Positions 34,875-44,432 of a stretch of DNA of 64,000 bases are shown piece after piece. Position 1 is the first letter of the stretch. Every line of letters begins with the position of its first letter. Position numbers and translations under genes: made by a program. The stretch lies in the NCBI RefSeq assembly GCF_004340875.1, contig NZ_SLXQ01000002.1:248001-312000 (forward strand), given 5' to 3'. The notes beneath the pieces were generated by a model. The model made no database searches. It was not told the DNA's origin and saw nothing but the letters and a program-made list of their open reading frames with translations. The DNA is from Tamaricihabitans halophyticus. GTDB lineage: Bacteria; Actinomycetota; Actinomycetes; Mycobacteriales; Pseudonocardiaceae.

Positions 34875-35879
34875 TCAGCCCCTGGCCAGTAGCGAGCTGG
34901 CTTCCTGCGCGGCGGGGCCGGCCTCGGCCAGATGCGCCAGCTGCGCGGGCAGTTCCTCGCCACGGTGCCGCACGGCCTGCGTGTACAGCCGACCGGCCCG
35001 GTACGAGGAGCGCACCAACGGCCCGGCCATCACGCCCGCAAACCCGATCTCCTCGGCCTTGTTCGAATGCGCCACGAACTCCTCCGGCTTCACCCAGCGG
35101 TCGACCGGATGGTGCCGAGGGGAGGGGCGCAGGTACTGGGTGATGGTGAGGATGTCGCAGCCGGCTTCGTGCAGATCGCGCATGGCCGGTTCGACCTCGT
35201 CACTGGTCTCGCCCATGCCGAGGATCAGGTTGGACTTGGTGACCAGCCCTGCCTGCCTGGCCTTGGTGATCACCTCGAGTGAGCGCTCATAGCGGAAGCC
35301 GGGGCGAATGCGCTTGAACACCCTCGGCACGGTCTCGAGGTTGTGCGCGAGCACTTCCGGGCGCGAGCCGAACACCTCGGCCAGCTGCTCCTCGTCGGCG
35401 TTGAAGTCCGGGATCAGCAGCTCCACACCGGTACCCGGGTTCAGCTGGTGGATCTGCCGGACGGTCTCGGCGTAGAGCCAGGCGCCGCCGTCGGGCTGAT
35501 CGTCTCGTGCGACGCCAGTCACCGTGGAGTAGCGCAGCCCCATGGCCTGCACCGATTCGGCCACCTTGCGGGGCTCCTCGGTGTCCAGATCATCCGGCCG
35601 CCCGGTGTCGATCTGGCAGAAGTCGCACCGCCGGGTGCACTGGCCGCCGCCGATCAGGAAAGTGGCCTCGCGGTCTTCCCAGCATTCGTAGATGTTGGGG
35701 CAGCCAGCTTCCTCGCAGACGGTGTGCAGCCCCTCGCGGCGCACCAGGCTTTTGAGCTCGGTGTACTCCGGGCCCATCCGTGCCCGGGTCTTGATCCACG
35801 ACGGCTTCTTCTCGATGGGCGTCTGGCTGTTGCGAACCTCGAGCCGCAGCAGCTTGCGCCCTTCAGGCACCACACTCAC
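34875..35879 (-). CDS. lipA: Lipoyl synthase
   Basis: Radical-SAM sulfur insertion enzyme that converts protein-bound octanoyl groups to lipoyl groups. The GTG at 35879 has AAGGTGA 6 nt upstream and gives [17 protein letters not shown], matching the usual N-terminus; GTG at 35888 is possible. The product has 334 residues. The auxiliary cluster Cys are in [14 protein letters not shown], the radical-SAM CxxxCxxC in CTRRCDFC, and the C-terminal Ser in RSSYRAG. It acts after LipB, whose coding sequence lies 2.3 kb away, and serves the SucB subunit encoded nearby. Confidence 0.97.
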   Translation of the reverse strand: MSVVPEGRKLLRLEVRNSQTPIEKKPSWIKTRARMGPEYTELKSLVRREGLHTVCEEAGCPNIYECWEDREATFLIGGGQCTRRCDFCQIDTGRPDDLDTEEPRKVAESVQAMGLRYSTVTGVARDDQPDGGAWLYAETVRQIHQLNPGTGVELLIPDFNADEEQLAEVFGSRPEVLAHNLETVPRVFKRIRPGFRYERSLEVITKARQAGLVTKSNLILGMGETSDEVEPAMRDLHEAGCDILTITQYLRPSPRHHPVDRWVKPEEFVAHSNKAEEIGFAGVMAGPLVRSSYRAGRLYTQAVRHRGEELPAQLAHLAEAGPAAQEASSLLARG

Positions 35880-35968
35880 AACGATCACCTTACGCGGCTA
35901 GGCGGCCAGGTCGGTACCACGCGTGGCCGCCATCCCATTTGCTGGCGGCCAGTGCTGGGTGGCGTTGT

Positions 35969-36502
35969 TCAGCCAGCGGGCGCGAGCAACCGGCGCAGTT
36001 GCGCGACCGGGCCGCGTGGCCTGCCGGCGGGGCGTGTCGGGGTGCTGGCGATCAGGTTCAGCAGTGCCGTGCCAACCCTGCGGATCTTGTCCGCCGGTTC
36101 GGCCGCGCTCGCCAGGCCCGCGTTCAGCGCGAGCATGCTCAGTTCGACATCGCGGCCAGCGCGCAACTGCTCGGGAAAGGCATCGCCGTGCGCGTCCAGC
36201 ACCGCGCGCAGTTCGGGATTCTGCCGCGCGGTTTCCCGCCAGGCGCGCGAGATCGCGTCCACCCGATCGTCCTCGGCGGCGCCGTGCGCGCCGTGATCCA
36301 GGTCGTCCAGCGCGAGGCCGATCCGCCCGGTGAGTAGTTGGTTCCACTTGTGCTGTAAGGCGAGCAGTAGTTCGCCCTCGTTCATGAACACGTCGTATCC
36401 GCCGGGGATCTCGGCGAGGGTGACCCGGCCGCCGGTCCGGCGCGCCTGCCGCAGTGCTCGGTCGAGCACCTCGCGGCGGCGATAGAAATCGCTCCAGCTC
36501 AT
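35969..36502 (-). CDS. Hypothetical protein, divergent from TetR
   Basis: ATG at 36502 is preceded by AAGGGG. The 177 residues are mostly helical with Arg and Ala rich stretches; MSWSDFYRRREVLDRALRQA is the N-terminus, and no membrane segment or signal peptide is visible. The family is not recognised. It faces the TetR gene, with three operator-like palindromes between them, so it is probably under that regulator's control. Confidence 0.75.
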   Translation of the reverse strand: MSWSDFYRRREVLDRALRQARRTGGRVTLAEIPGGYDVFMNEGELLLALQHKWNQLLTGRIGLALDDLDHGAHGAAEDDRVDAISRAWRETARQNPELRAVLDAHGDAFPEQLRAGRDVELSMLALNAGLASAAEPADKIRRVGTALLNLIASTPTRPAGRPRGPVAQLRRLLAPAG

Positions 36503-36530
36503 GGCTAGACCCCTTTTACGTGACCTGCGT

Positions 36531-36593
36531 CATACCTTCGGTCTGTGGCATACCGTCGGTATGGTTCCCTGGGTTAAACGTACCACCGGTATG
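36531..36593. promoter_or_regulatory. Three operator-like palindromes between divergent genes
   Basis: The middle copy, CATACCGTCGGTATG (36549-36563), is a perfect 15-bp palindrome. Two degenerate copies flank it: CATACCTTCGGTCTG (36531-36545) and CGTACCACCGGTATG (36579-36593). Start-to-start spacing is 18 and 30 bp. They fill the gap between the hypothetical gene and the TetR gene and are the natural binding sites for the TetR product. Binding is inferred. Confidence 0.65.
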
Positions 36594-36617
36594 TGGGGTT
36601 CCCCGTGTCGTAGAGTT

Positions 36618-37235
36618 GTGAGTGTGGTGACAGTGCGCGCGAGGCGATTGGACTATTCCGAAGCCACCCGTACCGCCCTGGTGGACGGCGCGGTTGAGCT
36701 GTTCACCAAGCACGGCTACGCACAGACCTCACTCGACCAGATTGCCAAACATGCCCGGGTGACCAAGGGTGCGCTCTACCACCATTTCGGTGGGAAGCAG
36801 GCACTGTTCGAAGCGGCCTTCGACCGGATGGAAACCGTCTGCCTGCGTCGGGTCGGCGCGGTGCTGGAAGGCGATGGTTCGCCATGGGAACGGGCCAAGG
36901 CGGGACTACGCGTCTTCATCGAGATCTGCCTCGAGCCCGGATACCAGCGCATCGTGGTGCATGAGGCGCCCGTAGTGATGGGTTGGGAGCGCTGGCGCGA
37001 GGCCGAGGAGAACTTCGGGTTCGGCCTGGTTCGTGCCGGGGTACGGCTGCTGATCGATGCCGGCGAGGTGGCCGAGGTACCCGTCGAGGTCAGCGCGCGG
37101 CTGCTCTACGGTGCGCTGTGCTCGGCGGCCGAGCTGATCGCCAGCTCTACCGACCAGCAGAAGGTCGGCGAAGAGGTCGCGGACACGATCGAGCGACTGC
37201 TCGAACAGATCCGATCCCGCCCGCAGGCTGGTTGA
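36618..37235 (+). CDS. TetR-family transcriptional regulator
   Basis: Possible starts are the GTG codons at 36618, 36624 and 36627; none has a clear ribosome binding site, so translation may be leaderless. An ATG-initiated extension from 36501 would run through the operators and is unlikely. The helix-turn-helix is TSLDQIAKHARVTKGALYHH followed by FGGKQALFEAAF, typical of TetR. The C-terminal ligand domain is helical. It is followed 19 bp downstream by an LLM-type oxidoreductase gene, which may be a second target. Confidence 0.9.
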   Translation: MSVVTVRARRLDYSEATRTALVDGAVELFTKHGYAQTSLDQIAKHARVTKGALYHHFGGKQALFEAAFDRMETVCLRRVGAVLEGDGSPWERAKAGLRVFIEICLEPGYQRIVVHEAPVVMGWERWREAEENFGFGLVRAGVRLLIDAGEVAEVPVEVSARLLYGALCSAAELIASSTDQQKVGEEVADTIERLLEQIRSRPQAG

Positions 37236-37254
37236 TTCCGCTAGCCTCGGCCAG

Positions 37255-38190
37255 GTGGATTTGAGGATCTTTACCGAGCCGCAGCAGGGTGCCAGCTATG
37301 CGGATCTGCTCCGCGTGGCGCGCTGCACCGAGGATGCCGGCTACTCCGCGTTCTTCCGTTCTGATCACTACTTGAAGATGGGCTCGGCGGACGGGTTGCC
37401 CGGCCCGACCGACGCCTGGATCACCCTCGCCGGCTTGGCAAGGGACACCAGTACGGTGCGCCTTGGCACGCTGATGACCGCGGCCACCTTCCGGCTGCCA
37501 GGACCACTGGCGATCTCCGTGGCGCAGGTCGACCAGATGTCCGGCGGCAGGGTCGAGTTCGGCTTCGGCAGTGGCTGGTACGCCGAGGAACATGACGCGT
37601 ACGGCCTGACCCTGCCGCCAATGCGGGAGCGCTTCGACCGCTACGCGGAGCAGCTGGAGATCATCACTGGTCTCTGGGCGACCCCGGATGGCCAGAGCTA
37701 CTCGTTCAACGGGAAGTACTTCCAGCTGGCCGACTCACCGGCGCTGCCGAAGCCGGCGCAACGCCCCCGGCCGCCCGTGCTGATCGGCGGCGGTGGCAAG
37801 AAGCGCACGCCAGCGCTCGCGGCCCGCTTCGCGAACGAGTTCAACCTGCCGTTCATGCCGGCCGAGCAGGCCGCGGCACAGTTCGATCGGGTGGCCGCGG
37901 CCTGCGGGGAGATCGGCAGGGACCCTGCCGAGATCACCCGCTCCGCGGCGCTGGTCGCCTGTGTTGGTCGGGACGATGCCGAGGTGGCCAACCGGGCTTC
38001 GGCGATTGGCAGGGACGTCGCCGAGCTCAAGGAGAACGGTCTCGCCGGTACGCCAGCCGAGGTGGTGCAGCGGATCGGCGAGTGGCGCGCGCAGACCGGG
38101 GTCGAGCGGATCTACCTGCAGATGCTCGATCTGTCCGACCTGGCCCAGATTGAGCTGATCGCCAGCGAGGTCGCGCCCCAGCTTCGGTGA
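37255..38190 (+). CDS. LLM-class F420-dependent oxidoreductase
   Basis: GTG start; 311 residues. The luciferase-like TIM barrel is shown by YSAFFRSDHYLKMG, VRLGTLMTAATFRLPG, GGRVEFGFGSGWYAEEH and PPVLIGGGGKKRTPALAARF. In actinomycetes, members with this LLM pattern generally use coenzyme F420, and some use FMN. The substrate is unknown. It lies directly after the TetR gene and probably shares its transcript. Confidence 0.88.
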   Translation: MDLRIFTEPQQGASYADLLRVARCTEDAGYSAFFRSDHYLKMGSADGLPGPTDAWITLAGLARDTSTVRLGTLMTAATFRLPGPLAISVAQVDQMSGGRVEFGFGSGWYAEEHDAYGLTLPPMRERFDRYAEQLEIITGLWATPDGQSYSFNGKYFQLADSPALPKPAQRPRPPVLIGGGGKKRTPALAARFANEFNLPFMPAEQAAAQFDRVAAACGEIGRDPAEITRSAALVACVGRDDAEVANRASAIGRDVAELKENGLAGTPAEVVQRIGEWRAQTGVERIYLQMLDLSDLAQIELIASEVAPQLR

Positions 38191-38221
38191 CGACTACGCT
38201 CGGTAACCGTGCTCTTTTAGA

Positions 38222-38965
38222 TTAGCGAGTCTGCAACGTGAAGGTGACTCCGGGAGCGCTTGGCTGGTCCGCCCGGTCCAGCCAACGCTCTGTCACCGGC
38301 AGCGTGCCGGCCAGCGCCGCCAGCACCGCTTCGGTGGCCAGCGGGCGCACCTCGTCCACCGTGACGTCGCGATCCAGCTCGGCGCTCAGTGAGGTCACCC
38401 CGGCATCACTGATCCCGCACGGCACGATCTTGCCGAACTCGCCGAGGTCCGAGTTGCAGTTGATCTCGAACCCGTGCATGGTGACGCCGCGCTGCACGCG
38501 GATACCGATCGCGGCGATCTTGCGCTCCGGGCCGCGCGCATCGGCCGCGAGCCACACCCCGCTGCGCCCGTCGACGCGACCGGTTGGCACGCCGAGCGTG
38601 TCGCATACCGCGATCAGCGCCTGTTCGAGGCGCCGAACGTAGTCGACCACGTCAATCGGATCGGCCAGTTTGACAATCGGGTAGCCGACCAGCTGACCGG
38701 GGCCGTGCCAGGTGATCTTTCCGCCCCGATCCACATCCACGACCGGGGTCCCGTCGTCCGGCCGCTCATGCGGTTCGGTGCGCTTGCCCGCCGTGTACAC
38801 CGAAGGGTGCTCGAGCAGCAGCATGGTGTCGCCCTCACGCCCCTCGTCGCGGGCGGTTACCAGCTCGCGCTGCAGCTCCCATGCCTCCTGGTAGTCCACC
38901 GTGCCAAGGGAACGGACCCGTACGGGTTCGGTCGCGGCGCGGCAGGGGCTTTGCGTCGTCGTCAC
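38222..38965 (-). CDS. lipB: Octanoyl-[acyl carrier protein]:protein octanoyltransferase
   Basis: LipB transfers octanoyl groups from ACP to lipoyl domains. GTG at 38965 gives 247 residues that align well with the usual LipB extent, from [19 protein letters not shown] onward. Conserved blocks are [38 protein letters not shown] and [11 protein letters not shown], with catalytic Lys149 in RKIAAIG and Cys183 in [14 protein letters not shown]. No good ribosome binding site precedes this GTG, and no stop codon separates it from the upstream PAP2 coding region. It may be made as a fusion or from an internal start. Confidence 0.92.
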   Translation of the reverse strand: MTTTQSPCRAATEPVRVRSLGTVDYQEAWELQRELVTARDEGREGDTMLLLEHPSVYTAGKRTEPHERPDDGTPVVDVDRGGKITWHGPGQLVGYPIVKLADPIDVVDYVRRLEQALIAVCDTLGVPTGRVDGRSGVWLAADARGPERKIAAIGIRVQRGVTMHGFEINCNSDLGEFGKIVPCGISDAGVTSLSAELDRDVTVDEVRPLATEAVLAALAGTLPVTERWLDRADQPSAPGVTFTLQTR

Positions 38966-39631
38966 GATGTCGAGCTTACGGCCGTCGCGACCGGTGGTTG
39001 GTGGGCCGGTCGATGTAGGGACCGGTCGATGTAGAGAGAGGATCACCATGCCGAGCAGGCCAACCCCAAGTACCCCGAGGACGGCGCCAATCGTGTCCGT
39101 CAGCCAGTGCACGCCAAGCAGCAAACGCAGGATCGCGGACAGCAGCACCGCGAGCACGCCGCAGCTGACCGCGTACCGCAGCAACCGCCTGGCCAGCAGC
39201 AGGCAGTACAGGGTGGCGAGCAGGGCTACGACAGTGACCGAGACGACATGCGAGCTCGGATAGCTCAGATCCGGGTAGGCCCTCGGTCGCTCGCGGTCGA
39301 AGAGCGGCTTCGCCAGGGAGACCGCCCGGCAGGCGATGCCGAGCAGCACCAGGCGGAGCAGGATCCCGGCGCGGTGGCGATCGCCGCGTAGGTAGCGCAG
39401 GCCAGCCGTCACCGCGAGCACGGCCATGGTGACCGCGTACAGCGAAGGCCCGAACAGGTCGCTCAGTATCGCGAGGACCTGCCCGGCACTGGTCTGCCAG
39501 AGCCCGTCGAACCGGGCGGCCAGCCAGGCATCCGGCGTGCTCGGTGCCGCCCGGACCGCGAACCCCAACCCGATGCAGGAAAGGATCGCGAGTGTTCCGG
39601 CCAGGGTGAGGTGGCGGCTTCCCGCGCTCAC
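38222..39631 (-). CDS. PAP2 phosphatase in one open frame with LipB (apparent fusion)
   Basis: From GTG at 39631 the frame runs 469 codons without a stop. Residues 1-205 are a membrane phosphatase of the PAP2 family with several hydrophobic helices. All three catalytic motifs are intact: K108-x6-R115-P116, PSSH at 125-128, and R169-x5-H175-x3-D179. A short hydrophilic linker (201-222) leads into a full LipB domain. PAP2 enzymes dephosphorylate lipid phosphates such as undecaprenyl diphosphate or phosphatidate. The start overlaps the upstream gene as GTGA. A sequencing error hiding a stop is possible, but the linker has no sign of a lost frame. Confidence 0.7.
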   Translation of the reverse strand: MSAGSRHLTLAGTLAILSCIGLGFAVRAAPSTPDAWLAARFDGLWQTSAGQVLAILSDLFGPSLYAVTMAVLAVTAGLRYLRGDRHRAGILLRLVLLGIACRAVSLAKPLFDRERPRAYPDLSYPSSHVVSVTVVALLATLYCLLLARRLLRYAVSCGVLAVLLSAILRLLLGVHWLTDTIGAVLGVLGVGLLGMVILSLHRPVPTSTGPPTTGRDGRKLDIVTTTQSPCRAATEPVRVRSLGTVDYQEAWELQRELVTARDEGREGDTMLLLEHPSVYTAGKRTEPHERPDDGTPVVDVDRGGKITWHGPGQLVGYPIVKLADPIDVVDYVRRLEQALIAVCDTLGVPTGRVDGRSGVWLAADARGPERKIAAIGIRVQRGVTMHGFEINCNSDLGEFGKIVPCGISDAGVTSLSAELDRDVTVDEVRPLATEAVLAALAGTLPVTERWLDRADQPSAPGVTFTLQTR

Positions 39632-40518
39632 CGGCGCGTCGACCGGGCGAGTGCCTCGGCGAGTTCCGGGTATTCGAAGGTGAATCCCTGCCGCAGTAGC
39701 GCGGCGGGAACGGCCCGCTGGCCGAACAGCAGCATCTCCTCAAGTTGCTGGCCGCCGAGCGCCCGCAACGCGAAGGCGGGGGCAACCCACGGCGTGGGCC
39801 GGTGCACGGCCGCGCCGAGCGCTCGGGTGAAGGCTCGGTTGGTCGCGGGGTTCGGCGCGCACATGTTCACCGGACCGCTCAGCTCCTCGTGCTCGACCGC
39901 GAAGGTGACGGCGGCGGTGAAATCGGTGAGCTGAATCCACGGCAGGTACTGCTCACCCTGGCCGAACCGGGCACCGAGCATCGCCTGAAACACCGGTCGC
40001 AGCATGCCGAGCAGCCCGCCGGTCCTGGCCAGCACCGGACCGGTGCGTAGCAACACCACCCTGGTGCCCGCGTCCGCCGCCGGCTGTGTCGCCTGTTCCC
40101 AGTCCACGCACAGTTCGGCAAGAAAACCCGTGCCGGCCGCGGCGGTCTCGTCCACTTCCGTGGCACCCGTATCGCCGTAGTACCCGACCGCCGAAGCGTT
40201 GATCAGCACCGGGATCTGGTGCTCGGCTACCGCGGCGGCGAGTACCTCGGTCGGTTCCAGCCTGCTGTCCCTGATCAGCTGTTTACGGGCGGCGCTCCAC
40301 CGCGCTGGCGCGAGCGGTCGGCCACAAAGATTGAGCACCGCCGAGACGCCGTCCAGCGCATCCTCGGCCAACCGGCCAGCTGGCGGATCCCAGGCGCGCT
40401 CAGCTGGGCCGGTTGGTTGTCGGCGCACCAGCCGCAGCACGTCATGCCCTGCCGAACGCAGTGCCGAGGTGACGGCCGCGCCGAGAAACCCAGACGATCC
40501 AGCGATCAACACCCGCAT
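39628..40518 (-). CDS. TIGR01777-family NAD(P)-binding epimerase-like protein
   Basis: ATG at 40518 gives [20 protein letters not shown], a Rossmann start; a GTG-initiated extension from 40554 runs into the terminator region and is unlikely. The 296 residues show the extended SDR pattern with [26 protein letters not shown] and a DUF1731-like C-terminus. The enzymatic role is unknown in this family (YfcH/SulA-type). Its place between sucB and lipB is conserved in actinobacteria (Rv2216 in M. tuberculosis). Confidence 0.88.
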   Translation of the reverse strand: MRVLIAGSSGFLGAAVTSALRSAGHDVLRLVRRQPTGPAERAWDPPAGRLAEDALDGVSAVLNLCGRPLAPARWSAARKQLIRDSRLEPTEVLAAAVAEHQIPVLINASAVGYYGDTGATEVDETAAAGTGFLAELCVDWEQATQPAADAGTRVVLLRTGPVLARTGGLLGMLRPVFQAMLGARFGQGEQYLPWIQLTDFTAAVTFAVEHEELSGPVNMCAPNPATNRAFTRALGAAVHRPTPWVAPAFALRALGGQQLEEMLLFGQRAVPAALLRQGFTFEYPELAEALARSTRR

Positions 40519-40550
40519 GGCGATGATGGTGCCATCGTTTCGAGAAAAAG

Positions 40551-40589
40551 CCACGGGGGCGGACCCCGCATCGCGGTCCGCCCCCGTGG
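40551..40589 (-). terminator. Intrinsic terminator after sucB
   Basis: CCACGGGGGCGGACC (40551-40565) and its exact complement (40575-40589) form a perfect 15-bp stem with a 9-nt loop. On the minus strand it is followed by CTTTTTC. It lies 14 bp beyond the sucB stop and separates the lpdA-sucB unit from the epimerase gene. Confidence 0.85.
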
Positions 40590-40602
40590 TAGCAAACGGT
40601 CG

Positions 40603-42381
40603 TTACAGGCCGAGGTCGGCTTCGAACGCGCCCTCCTGCAACCGGTTCTTGACCGTGGTCAGGAACCGGCCCGCGTCCGCGCCGTCGACGAGCCGGTGGT
40701 CGTAGGTCAGCGCGAGGTAGACCATCGAGCGGATCGCGATGGTGTCCTCCCCGTTCGCGTCACTCACCACGACCGGCCGCTTCACGATCGAACCGACACC
40801 GAGGATCCCGACCTGTGGCTGGACCAGGATCGGGGTGTCGCTCAGCGCGCCATTGGTGCCCAGGTTGGTCAGCGAGAACGTGCCGCCCGCAAGCTCGTCC
40901 GGCTTGATCTGGTTGGTGCGGGCCCGCGCGGCAAGATCGTTGATCTTGTGTGACAGCCCGGCCACGTTCAGCTCACCCGCGTTGTGCACCACCGCGTTGA
41001 GTAGGCCGCGCTCGGTGTCCACCGCGATACCCAGGTGCTCGGCACCGTGATACGTGATCTGCTTGGCTTCCTCGTCGATCGAGGCGTTCAGCACCGGATG
41101 CTGTTTGAGCGCCTCGACCGTGGCCTTCGCGAAGAACGGCAGGAAGGTCAGCTTCACGCCTTCCCGCTGTTCGAAGTTGGCCTTCGCCTGCGCCCGCAGC
41201 CGCGCGATCTTGGTGACGTCCACCTCGAACAGCTGGGTGAGCTGCGCGGAGACCGCGAGCGATTCCCTGGTGCGCTGCGCGACGATCTGGCGCAGCCGGG
41301 GCAGTTTCTGCACGGTGCCGCGTAGCCCATCAGCCTCACCCGACGGTGCGGCTGGCGCGGCTGGCGCTGCCGGAGCACTCGGTGCGGCTGCCGGCGCGGC
41401 GGCCGCCTTGGCCGCCTCGACCGCGGCAAGCACATCCTGCTTGCGGATCCGGCCGCCGACCCCGCTGCCCTTGATCGTGTTCAGGTCAACACCGTGCTCG
41501 CCGGCCAGCTTGCGGACCAGCGGCGTGACGTACGGCGCGCCGCCCGCCGGTGCCGCGTCCACCTGTGGCTGCGCCGGCGCCGGTGCGGCGGGAGCGGCCG
41601 GTGGCGCGGGAGCAGGTTCGGGTGCGGCATGCCTGGCGGCTGCCGGCTCGGCTGGTGCGGCCGGCTGGGCTGGCGCTGGCTGGGCTGGCGGTTCGGGCGC
41701 TGCCGGTGCTGGTTCGGGCGCCGGTGGGGTAGGAGCTGGCGCGGCAGCGGCACCGGCCGCGCCGACTACCGCCAACTGGCCGCCCACCTCGACCGTGTCG
41801 TCCTCGCCGGCGAGGATTTCCAACACCGTGCCGGCTACTGGCGAAGGGATCTCGGTGTCGACCTTGTCGGTGGACACTTCCAGCAACGGCTCGTCGACCT
41901 CGACGGCCTCGCCGACCTGCTTCAACCAGCGGGTGACGGTGCCCTCGGTGACGCTTTCGCCGAGCGCGGGCATGCTGACCGTCGTGCCGCTCGCCGCGCC
42001 ACCGGTAGGTGGTGCGGGCGCCGCCTCCTGCGGCGCCGGCTCAGTTGCCGGCGGCGCGGCCGCGGGCTCCGGTTCGGCCGCGGGCTCCGGTTCGGCCGCG
42101 GGCTCCGGTGTCGGCGCCGCGGCCGGCGCGGGCTCGGCCGCCGCGCCATCGCCGATCAGCGCGAGCTCGGCGCCGACCTCGACGGTGTCGTCTTCTTGCG
42201 CCAGGATCCGTTGGACGGTGCCCGCCGCGGGGGATGGGATCTCGGTGTCGACCTTGTCGGTGGACACTTCCAGCAACGGCTCGTCGACCTCGACGCTGTC
42301 ACCCTCCTGCTTCAACCAGCGGGTGATCGTGCCCTCGGTGACGCTTTCGCCAAGTGCCGGCATCTGGACGGAGAAGGCCAT
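40603..42381 (-). CDS. sucB: Dihydrolipoamide acyltransferase E2 of a 2-oxoacid dehydrogenase complex
   Basis: The 592-residue protein holds two nearly identical lipoyl domains, with lipoylated Lys43 and Lys173 in [14 protein letters not shown]. They are separated by Ala/Pro/Glu linkers. A peripheral subunit-binding domain follows ([20 protein letters not shown], about 285-320), then the catalytic domain with active-site His562 and Asp566 in [12 protein letters not shown]. In actinobacteria this gene (dlaT/sucB) supplies E2 for pyruvate dehydrogenase and related complexes, so the name does not fix the substrate. It is 53 bp downstream of lpdA and depends on LipA and LipB. Confidence 0.93.
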   Translation of the reverse strand: MAFSVQMPALGESVTEGTITRWLKQEGDSVEVDEPLLEVSTDKVDTEIPSPAAGTVQRILAQEDDTVEVGAELALIGDGAAAEPAPAAAPTPEPAAEPEPAAEPEPAAAPPATEPAPQEAAPAPPTGGAASGTTVSMPALGESVTEGTVTRWLKQVGEAVEVDEPLLEVSTDKVDTEIPSPVAGTVLEILAGEDDTVEVGGQLAVVGAAGAAAAPAPTPPAPEPAPAAPEPPAQPAPAQPAAPAEPAAARHAAPEPAPAPPAAPAAPAPAQPQVDAAPAGGAPYVTPLVRKLAGEHGVDLNTIKGSGVGGRIRKQDVLAAVEAAKAAAAPAAAPSAPAAPAAPAAPSGEADGLRGTVQKLPRLRQIVAQRTRESLAVSAQLTQLFEVDVTKIARLRAQAKANFEQREGVKLTFLPFFAKATVEALKQHPVLNASIDEEAKQITYHGAEHLGIAVDTERGLLNAVVHNAGELNVAGLSHKINDLAARARTNQIKPDELAGGTFSLTNLGTNGALSDTPILVQPQVGILGVGSIVKRPVVVSDANGEDTIAIRSMVYLALTYDHRLVDGADAGRFLTTVKNRLQEGAFEADLGL

Positions 42382-42434
42382 CTGTTCGCTGACTCCTCGT
42401 TGTCTCTTTCGTTCGCTGATGTGGTGCCGACTGC

Positions 42435-43817
42435 TCAGCCGTGGACGTGCAGCGGCTTGCCGGCCAAGGCGAGGTGGGCCTCGCCGAGGGCTTCGGTCTG
42501 CGTCGGATGGGCGTGGATCAGGGGTGCCACGTCCGCAGGGAAGGCCTCCCAGTTGTAGATCAGCTGGGCCTCCCCAATTAGTTCGCCGACTCGTTCACCG
42601 ACCATGGTGACGCCGACAACCGGACCTTCTTCTCCTTCGGCCCCGGCCTTCACGAGCTTGACGCCCCCTGCGGTCTTCAGGATCTGGCTCTTGCCGTTCC
42701 CAGCAAGATCGTAGGTGAAGGTGTGTACCGTGCCGAACTTCTCCTTCGCTTCCGCTTCGGTGAGCCCGACGGAGGCGACCTCCGGCTTGCAGTAGGTGAC
42801 CCGAGGAATGCCCGCCTCGTCGATGGGCTTCGGGTTCAGGCCGGCGATGTCCTCGGCGACGAAGATCCCCTGCTGGAAGCCCCGGTGGGCCAGCTGCAGG
42901 CCGGGCACGAGATCGCCGACCGCGTAGACGCCAGGCAGGTTGGTGCGCAGCCGCTCGTCGGTGGGCACGAACCCGCGCTCCATCGCCAGGCCGGCTTCCT
43001 CGTAGCCGTGGCCCGCGCTGTTCGGGCCGCGGCCGACCGCGACGAGCAGCAGGTCCGCGTCGATCTGGTCGCCGGATTCGAGCGAGACGGACACGCCGCT
43101 TTCGGTCTGCTTCGCCTCGGTGAACTTGACGCCGGTCTTGTACTTGATGCCGCGCCGGCGAAACGCCCGCTCGAGTTGCTTGGAGGCGTACTCGTCTTCG
43201 GCCGGCACCAGCCGGGGCAGCGCTTCGACGATCGTGACCTCAGCGCCGAACGACCGCCATACGCTGGCGAACTCGACACCGATGACGCCGCCGCCGAGCA
43301 CCACGACGCTTTCCGGTACGAAGTCCAGGTTCAGCGCTTCCTCGCTGGCGATGACCCGGCCACCGAGTTCGAGGCCTGGCAACGACTTGGAGTAGGAGCC
43401 GGTGGCCAGTACCACGTTCTTGCCGGTGTAGCGGGTGCCATTCACCTCGACGGTGCCGTTGCCGACGAAGGTGCCCGCGCCCTCGACCAGCGTCACCTTG
43501 TGCGCCTTGGCGAGCCCCTGCAAACCCTTGTACAGCCGGCCGACGATGCCGTCCTTGTATCCGTTCACGCCGGCGATATCGATGCCTTCGAGTGCCGATC
43601 GAACGCCGAACTGCTCACCTTCCCTCGCGTTGTCCGCGACCTCGGCCGCGTGCAGCAGCGCTTTGGTCGGGATGCAGCCGCGGTGTAGGCAGGTGCCGCC
43701 CAGCTTATCCTTCTCGATCATGATGACGGATAGGCCGAGCTCAGCCGCGCGAAACGCGCAAGCGTAGCCGCCCGAGCCGCCACCGAGGATCACCAGGTCG
43801 GCGGAGGTGTCGGTCAC
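42435..43817 (-). CDS. lpdA: Dihydrolipoamide dehydrogenase (E3)
   Basis: The 460-residue flavoprotein reoxidises lipoyl groups on E2 with NAD. It has an FAD-binding N-terminus ([20 protein letters not shown]) and redox-active Cys43 and Cys48 in [13 protein letters not shown]. The NAD site is [20 protein letters not shown]. The dimer-interface base is His437 with Glu442 in HPTQTE. It probably shares a transcript with sucB, although in some relatives the E3 gene is elsewhere. Confidence 0.96.
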   Translation of the reverse strand: MTDTSADLVILGGGSGGYACAFRAAELGLSVIMIEKDKLGGTCLHRGCIPTKALLHAAEVADNAREGEQFGVRSALEGIDIAGVNGYKDGIVGRLYKGLQGLAKAHKVTLVEGAGTFVGNGTVEVNGTRYTGKNVVLATGSYSKSLPGLELGGRVIASEEALNLDFVPESVVVLGGGVIGVEFASVWRSFGAEVTIVEALPRLVPAEDEYASKQLERAFRRRGIKYKTGVKFTEAKQTESGVSVSLESGDQIDADLLLVAVGRGPNSAGHGYEEAGLAMERGFVPTDERLRTNLPGVYAVGDLVPGLQLAHRGFQQGIFVAEDIAGLNPKPIDEAGIPRVTYCKPEVASVGLTEAEAKEKFGTVHTFTYDLAGNGKSQILKTAGGVKLVKAGAEGEEGPVVGVTMVGERVGELIGEAQLIYNWEAFPADVAPLIHAHPTQTEALGEAHLALAGKPLHVHG

Positions 43818-44026
43818 GTCGCTCTCCTCGAAGGGCAGTATTGGTTGCTCTCAGTTAGGTGATCGTTACCAGGTTGGGTGCGGCCACCACACGTCATCTT
43901 GTCACTAGGTGCGGCAAGCTTGCGACCTGGTGGGTCCTGTTCGGGTTACTCGGGTGATTTGGTGGATCCTGGAAACAGGTACGGCGGCAGGCGCAGTCGG
44001 CGGGAAAGCTTGGGAGGTCGATCGAC

Positions 44027-44371
44027 GTGGGTCTATTCGACTCGCTGCGCAGGAAACGAAAAGGTGGCGGTGGGCCAAGGAAAGCAAGCGATACGGATAC
44101 CGATCATCTGGACAGCTGGGCGGCCGAGCGGCATGGCGTCGAGGCATATCTGGAACCCCGGACCAACGTGACGGAAACCACCGTGGTGTTGATCGCGCAC
44201 GACGGCGAGTGGACCCGGCGGCGGATCGCCAGCCCGGACGCGGCGCAGCAGTTTGGCCGCAAACGTGGCATTCCGGTATACGAGGTGCGCAAAGTCGGTT
44301 ACCCGCAACGGATGCGGGATTACACCGAGCGGCAGCGGATCCGGCGCCGACGAGCACGCGAGCAGGAGTAG
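44027..44371 (+). CDS. Hypothetical protein, small basic
   Basis: GTG at 44027 has GGGAGG 9 nt upstream. The 114 residues begin with a basic stretch (MGLFDSLRRKRKGGGG), hold a small alpha/beta core (VTETTVVLIAHDGEWTRRRI, ASPDAAQQFGRKRGIPVYEV), and end in an Arg-rich tail. It may bind nucleic acid, but this is a guess. It is divergent from lpdA and converges with pepA across a strong hairpin. The family is not recognised. Confidence 0.8.
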   Translation: MGLFDSLRRKRKGGGGPRKASDTDTDHLDSWAAERHGVEAYLEPRTNVTETTVVLIAHDGEWTRRRIASPDAAQQFGRKRGIPVYEVRKVGYPQRMRDYTERQRIRRRRAREQE

Positions 44372-44376
44372 CCGCG

Positions 44377-44416
44377 CCCGGTGACCGCAAGATCTCTCAA
44401 GATCGCGGTCACCGGG
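44377..44416. terminator. Bidirectional terminator-like palindrome containing repeat copy B
   Basis: CCCGGTGACCGC (44377-44388) and GCGGTCACCGGG (44405-44416) are a perfect 12-bp inverted repeat around 16 nt. It lies exactly between the convergent hypothetical gene and pepA, so it can serve both. It has no long T tract on either side. The inner 44381-44411 is a copy of the 31-bp repeat seen at 27490 and 63739. Confidence 0.65.
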
Positions 44417-44432
44417 ACGTACTTTGGCGCGA

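Noticed and set aside
38193-38225. Possible further copy of the 31-bp repeat next to the lipB stop
   Set aside because: Only a loose match to the right arm; arm lengths and spacing do not fit.
41550-42130. Short tandem repeats that might suggest a repeat array or CRISPR
   Set aside because: They encode the Ala/Pro/Glu linkers and the duplicated lipoyl domains of SucB, not an intergenic array.
41054-42610. 518-codon Ala/Gly/Ser-rich open frame opposite sucB and lpdA
   Set aside because: Low-complexity antisense of the Ala/Pro linkers; no start signal and no family resemblance.
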